A stretch of DNA of 8,221 bases from an uncultured Prevotella sp. (lineage in GTDB: Bacteria; Bacteroidota; Bacteroidia; Bacteroidales; Bacteroidaceae), in the NCBI GenBank assembly GCA_900547085.1, contig URFI01000099.1, positions 1 to 8,221 of the forward strand, read 5' to 3'. Of the stretch, positions 5,848 to 8,221 are shown one piece after another (the stretch's first letter is position 1; each line of letters begins with the position of its first letter). The position numbers and the translations under genes were made by a program. Below the pieces are notes generated by a model. That model did not search any database, had not been told where the DNA came from, and worked only from the letters and a program-made list of their open reading frames with translations.

Positions 5848-6696
5848 CTATTCTGCTGTTTGTGTTGGTTGCAGTTGGTATACTTTATATTGTACATACT
5901 GCGCCCATTGCTGCGCATTCTTACGCTTGTCAAAGGTTTGCCAGGGTATCGGTTTGCCTATCGTGACGCGGAATGTCTTGTGTCTGTTGCGATACATTTC
6001 ATCAACTAAGAACAGCATCGCCACGTTAAACTTTAATTTCAGAGCCTTACAGATATTGGCAATACGATAGAACCGGTCTGAGTTTCGCCCCTCAAAATGA
6101 ATGGGTATCACATCTCTCTGATATTCAACACTCTTGGTGATGAAGGTTTTCTTCCAGGGAATGTCACGAATTTGACCATTGATTTTACGTGAACAGAGGC
6201 CGGCTGGGAACATGATGATGTGGTTGTTACTTTGGAAGGCCGCATCCACCATTGCGGGGAAATTGCGACTTTGTTTACCAGTTTTGTTGATGCCGACGCC
6301 TAAAGGGCGCAGTCCCGGCAGGTTCATCAACAAATCATTCAACAGGTATTTGATGCGGCCACCATAATGTCGGCCGATAATAGCGCCCAAAGCGACCCCG
6401 TCAGCACCACCTAGCGGATGATTTGATGCGAAGATGTATAGTGGACCGTCTTGTTGATTCGGCAGATTTTCCCTACCTTTGACCTCCAAGGAGACATCCA
6501 GATATTGAACACACGCTTCAAGCCAATCAACTCCTGTCAAGTCTTTGCTTTCCCAAAGAAATTGATTCACTTCATCTTGATGGGTAATCTTCTTGAGCCA
6601 ACGGGTTGCAAAATGTGGAACATATTTAGCCTTGTCGCCTAGTTTACTGCGCAAGATGTCATCGATGTCTATGGTTTTCTTTGTTACGTCACTCAT
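5848..6696 (-). CDS. glsA: PlsC-like O-acyltransferase, GlsA-like
   Basis: A 282-residue lysophospholipid-acyltransferase-type protein. Motif I is NHPLGGADG (92-100), with H93 and D99 separated by five residues instead of the usual four (HX4D). Motif III is FPAGLCSRK (163-171), and motif IV is the VIPIHFEGRNSDRFY segment (196-210). There is no signal peptide or clear transmembrane helix, so it is likely a peripheral inner-membrane enzyme. GlsA adds a second fatty acid to the hydroxyl of monoacyl glycine made by GlsB. The downstream GNAT gene is on the same strand and close, supporting a shared job. The order O-acyltransferase then N-acyltransferase also matches the domain order of fused OlsF-type enzymes. 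Alternatively it could acylate lysophosphatidate, but the motif spacing and context favour the glycine-lipid role. Confidence 0.78.
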   Translation of the reverse strand: MSDVTKKTIDIDDILRSKLGDKAKYVPHFATRWLKKITHQDEVNQFLWESKDLTGVDWLEACVQYLDVSLEVKGRENLPNQQDGPLYIFASNHPLGGADGVALGAIIGRHYGGRIKYLLNDLLMNLPGLRPLGVGINKTGKQSRNFPAMVDAAFQSNNHIIMFPAGLCSRKINGQIRDIPWKKTFITKSVEYQRDVIPIHFEGRNSDRFYRIANICKALKLKFNVAMLFLVDEMYRNRHKTFRVTIGKPIPWQTFDKRKNAQQWAQYVQYKVYQLQPTQTAE

Positions 6697-6718
6697 TTAG
6701 GTCAAAAAACTTTCTTTG

Positions 6719-6726
6719 CAAAAATA
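6719..6726 (-). promoter_or_regulatory. Candidate -7 box for the glsA-glsB unit
   Basis: Read on the minus strand this is TATTTTTG, an exact match to TAnnTTTG, located 22 bases upstream of the glsA-like ATG. The leader would then be only about 15 bases. No TTTG lies at the expected -33 distance (the nearest good one is about 33 bases away), so the call rests on one element in AT-rich DNA. Confidence 0.4.
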
Positions 6727-6807
6727 ACATAACTTTTTGTATTATGCCGCTTTTTTATGCAAAAATGTTCAAAAATTATCTAATCTGTTATACCGTTGTC
6801 ACACGAC

Positions 6808-6821
6808 GAAACAGATGTTTC
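6808..6821. promoter_or_regulatory. 14-bp dyad GAAACA-ga-TGTTTC
   Basis: The six-base arms GAAACA (6808-6813) and TGTTTC (6816-6821) are perfect inverted repeats with a two-base spacer in the divergent intergenic region, about 110 bases upstream of the glsA-like start. The shape fits an operator for a dimeric regulator. A dyad of this size can also arise by chance. Confidence 0.3.
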
Positions 6822-6953
6822 AAGGAAGTTACAGATATCATTTTGAACGATTGATCTGAGTTAAGTTGAAGCCATCGAATCGAGAAGTTGTAGAGAATAA
6901 AATACGTTAAATAAACTAAAAATACAATTTTCTCGTCATTTTATGTATGAAAG

Positions 6954-6968
6954 TGGGGAAATGTGGGG
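6954..6968 (+). promoter_or_regulatory. Tandem MraZ boxes
   Basis: TGGGG occurs at 6954-6958 and again at 6964-6968, exactly 10 bp apart and inside near-identical GTGGGGAAA sequences. MraZ of E. coli binds TGGGN repeats with five-base spacers upstream of its own gene. Here two clear boxes occupy the -33 region of the mraZ promoter. A third box at the same phase (6944, TGTAT) is poor. MraZ bound here would block its own transcription. Confidence 0.75.
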
Positions 6969-6977
6969 AAAAATATG

Positions 6978-6985
6978 TATCTTTG
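6978..6985 (+). promoter_or_regulatory. -7 promoter box of mraZ-rsmH
   Basis: TATCTTTG matches TAnnTTTG perfectly. Transcription should start near 6990, giving a leader of about 30 bases before the MraZ ATG. The expected -33 position overlaps the TGGGG boxes, consistent with direct repression. Its location rules out translation from the ATG at 6943 on this transcript. Confidence 0.7.
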
Positions 6986-7010
6986 ACAACAAATATCGAT
7001 ATGCACATAA

Positions 7011-7015
7011 AGAGG
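7011..7015 (+). promoter_or_regulatory. Ribosome binding site deciding the mraZ start
   Basis: AGAGG lies five bases before the ATG at 7021. It is one of the few Shine-Dalgarno-like sequences in the window. Together with the promoter position it fixes the start of MraZ. Confidence 0.6.
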
Positions 7016-7020
7016 TACAC

Positions 7021-7491
7021 ATGCGATTTTTAGGAAATATAGAAGCAAAGATAGACGCCAAGGGCAGAGTGTTCTTGCCAGCAACGTTCAGGAAGGTACT
7101 GCAAGCAGCAGGCGAAGAGAGCCTCGTCTTACGGAAGGACGTGTTCCAATCGTGCTTGACCCTCTATCCTGAATCGGTATGGAACGCACAGTTAGACACC
7201 TTAAGAAGACGCCTTTCACGCTGGAATGCACAAGAACAGCTCATCTTCCGTCAGTTTGTTTCCGACGTTGAGCTGTTGTCACTCGACGCCAATGGACGTT
7301 TATTGATACCGAAGCGTTACCTCAAAATGGCAAATATCGAACAAGCTGTGAAATTCATTGGCATGGACGACACCATAGAGATGTGGTGCAACGACGTGAC
7401 AGAGAAACCTTTCATGCAACCGGATGAGTTCGGCAAGGCCCTGCAAGAAATCATGAGCAAAGGCTCGGAGCCAACCAAAGAGACTGAATAA
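7021..7491 (+). CDS. mraZ: Transcriptional regulator MraZ
   Basis: A 156-residue protein with the two SpoVT/AbrB-like halves of MraZ. The first carries NIEAKIDAKGRVFLPA, with the D-x3-R signature at D12-R16. The second carries ELLSLDANGRLLIPKRYL, with the signature at D89-R93. The family forms large rings that bind repeated TGGGN boxes and repress the dcw operon. The open frame extends upstream to an ATG at 6943, but those 26 residues contain the promoter and the MraZ boxes, and the conserved protein begins MRFLGNIEAK at 7021, after a good ribosome binding site. The stop is followed two bases later by rsmH, so the two genes are almost certainly cotranscribed and coupled. Length is normal for Bacteroidetes MraZ. 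Confidence 0.96.
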   Translation: MRFLGNIEAKIDAKGRVFLPATFRKVLQAAGEESLVLRKDVFQSCLTLYPESVWNAQLDTLRRRLSRWNAQEQLIFRQFVSDVELLSLDANGRLLIPKRYLKMANIEQAVKFIGMDDTIEMWCNDVTEKPFMQPDEFGKALQEIMSKGSEPTKETE

Positions 7492-7493
7492 AA

Positions 7494-8221
7494 ATGAGCA
7501 TCAAGACAGCAGAAACATACCATGTGCCAGTTCTCTTACAAGAGAGCGTTGAGGGGTTGAACATCCAGCCCGATGGGATTTACGTGGATGTAACCTTTGG
7601 AGGCGGTGGCCATTCCATGCAGATTCTGCGCCAACTGGGGAAAAATGGCCACTTGTTCAGCTTCGACCAAGATCTGGATGCAGAGAAAAATATCCAACAA
7701 GCGGGCAATGAACTGCTGCAACAAGACAATTTTACGTTTGTACGCTCAAACTTCAGATACCTCAAGAACTGGATGCGATACTACGAAATAGAACAGATTG
7801 ACGGACTGTTAGCTGACCTAGGCGTGTCCAGTCATCATTTTGATGACGAAAGTCGAGGGTTCTCTTTCCGCTTCGACGCACCCCTCGACATGCGCATGAA
7901 CAAGACGGCAAGCATCACAGCTGCCGACATCGTGAACACATATAGCGAAGAACAACTTGCCGATGTGTTCTACCTCTATGGAGAATTAAAAAACGCTCGA
8001 CGCATCGCATCGCTCCTGGTGAAAGCGCGAACCGAAGAGATGATTGTGACCACACAGGACTTCATTCAAGCCACAGCACCACTGTTCAAGAGAGAACGAG
8101 AGAAGAAAGACATGGCTAAGCTGTTCCAAGCCCTGCGCATCGAAGTAAACCACGAGATGGAAGCCTTAAAAGAAATGCTTGAAGGTGCCAAGCAACTACT
8201 TCGACCAGGAGGCAGATTGTC
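7494..8221 (+). CDS. rsmH: 16S rRNA m4C1402 methyltransferase RsmH, 3' truncated by window end
   Basis: The first 242 codons of RsmH (MraW), roughly four fifths of a protein of about 300 residues. It runs off the right edge with the frame open. RsmH uses S-adenosylmethionine to methylate N4 of C1402 in 16S rRNA. Motifs seen: HVPVLLQESVEGL (10-22), the SAM-binding DVTFGGGGHS (32-41), FSFDQD (55-60), GLLADLGVSSHHFD (104-117), RGFSFRFDAPLDMRM, and the C-terminal FQALRIEVNHEMEAL. The ATG at 7494 is two bases after the mraZ stop (TAA 7489-7491), the standard dcw arrangement suggesting translational coupling. The window end, not a mutation, causes the truncation. Confidence 0.96.
   Translation, partial: MSIKTAETYHVPVLLQESVEGLNIQPDGIYVDVTFGGGGHSMQILRQLGKNGHLFSFDQDLDAEKNIQQAGNELLQQDNFTFVRSNFRYLKNWMRYYEIEQIDGLLADLGVSSHHFDDESRGFSFRFDAPLDMRMNKTASITAADIVNTYSEEQLADVFYLYGELKNARRIASLLVKARTEEMIVTTQDFIQATAPLFKREREKKDMAKLFQALRIEVNHEMEALKEMLEGAKQLLRPGGRL

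Larger units (their letters stand above)
6697..7020. other. Divergent control region between glsA and mraZ
   Basis: This 324-base, AT-rich region separates the minus-strand lipid genes from the plus-strand dcw start. It contains the glsA -7 candidate (6719-6726), a 14-bp dyad (6808-6821), the MraZ boxes (6954-6968), the mraZ -7 box (6978-6985) and the mraZ ribosome binding site. No independent gene was seen. The in-frame ATG at 6943 would only extend MraZ through its own promoter. Confidence 0.7.

Noticed and set aside
6943..7020. N-terminal extension of MraZ from the upstream ATG
   Set aside because: The extension contains the TGGGG boxes and the -7 box, and the family's conserved start with a ribosome binding site is at 7021.

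Overview
The window looks like chromosomal DNA from a member of the Bacteroidales, probably Prevotella or a close relative. Three things point that way: a glycosyl hydrolase family 92 lipoprotein, an acyltransferase/GNAT pair resembling the glycine-lipid genes glsA-glsB, and mraZ-rsmH behind a Bacteroidetes-type promoter (TAnnTTTG, with no E. coli-like -10). The genus is an inference from protein character and cannot be proven here.

Left part (1-2238): an AT-rich, accessory-looking segment. It opens with a 477-base stretch that has no convincing gene but holds six tandem 22-bp units (117-248), each able to form a small hairpin. A plus-strand gene (478-1920) follows, encoding an AlbA_2 / HATPase / winged-helix regulator-like protein. 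Its 3' part carries a dyad built on GTGACTAAG within the coding sequence, and the same dyad recurs across the stop codon. A perfect 24-bp palindrome comes next, then a GC-rich run of hairpins lying between this gene and the convergent GH92 gene.

Middle part (2239-6696): three minus-strand genes. Read in their own direction they are a PlsC-like O-acyltransferase (glsA-like), a GNAT-fold N-acyltransferase (glsB-like) and a GH92 alpha-mannosidase lipoprotein. The first two probably form an operon that makes acylated glycine lipids. The mannosidase is 152 bases further on and may be a separate unit. No SusC/SusD partner is visible.

Right part (6697-8221): a 324-base divergent control region, then mraZ and the first 242 codons of rsmH, the usual start of the dcw (division and cell wall) cluster. 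Two TGGGG boxes 10 bp apart sit directly upstream of a TATCTTTG -7 box, the arrangement expected for autoregulation by MraZ. They also show that MraZ starts at 7021, not at the upstream in-frame ATG (6943).

Most of the window is ordinary core or carbohydrate/lipid metabolism. The least explained material is the hairpin repeat array, the duplicated dyad around the winged-helix coding segment, the 24-bp palindrome, and the hairpin module at 2078-2221.
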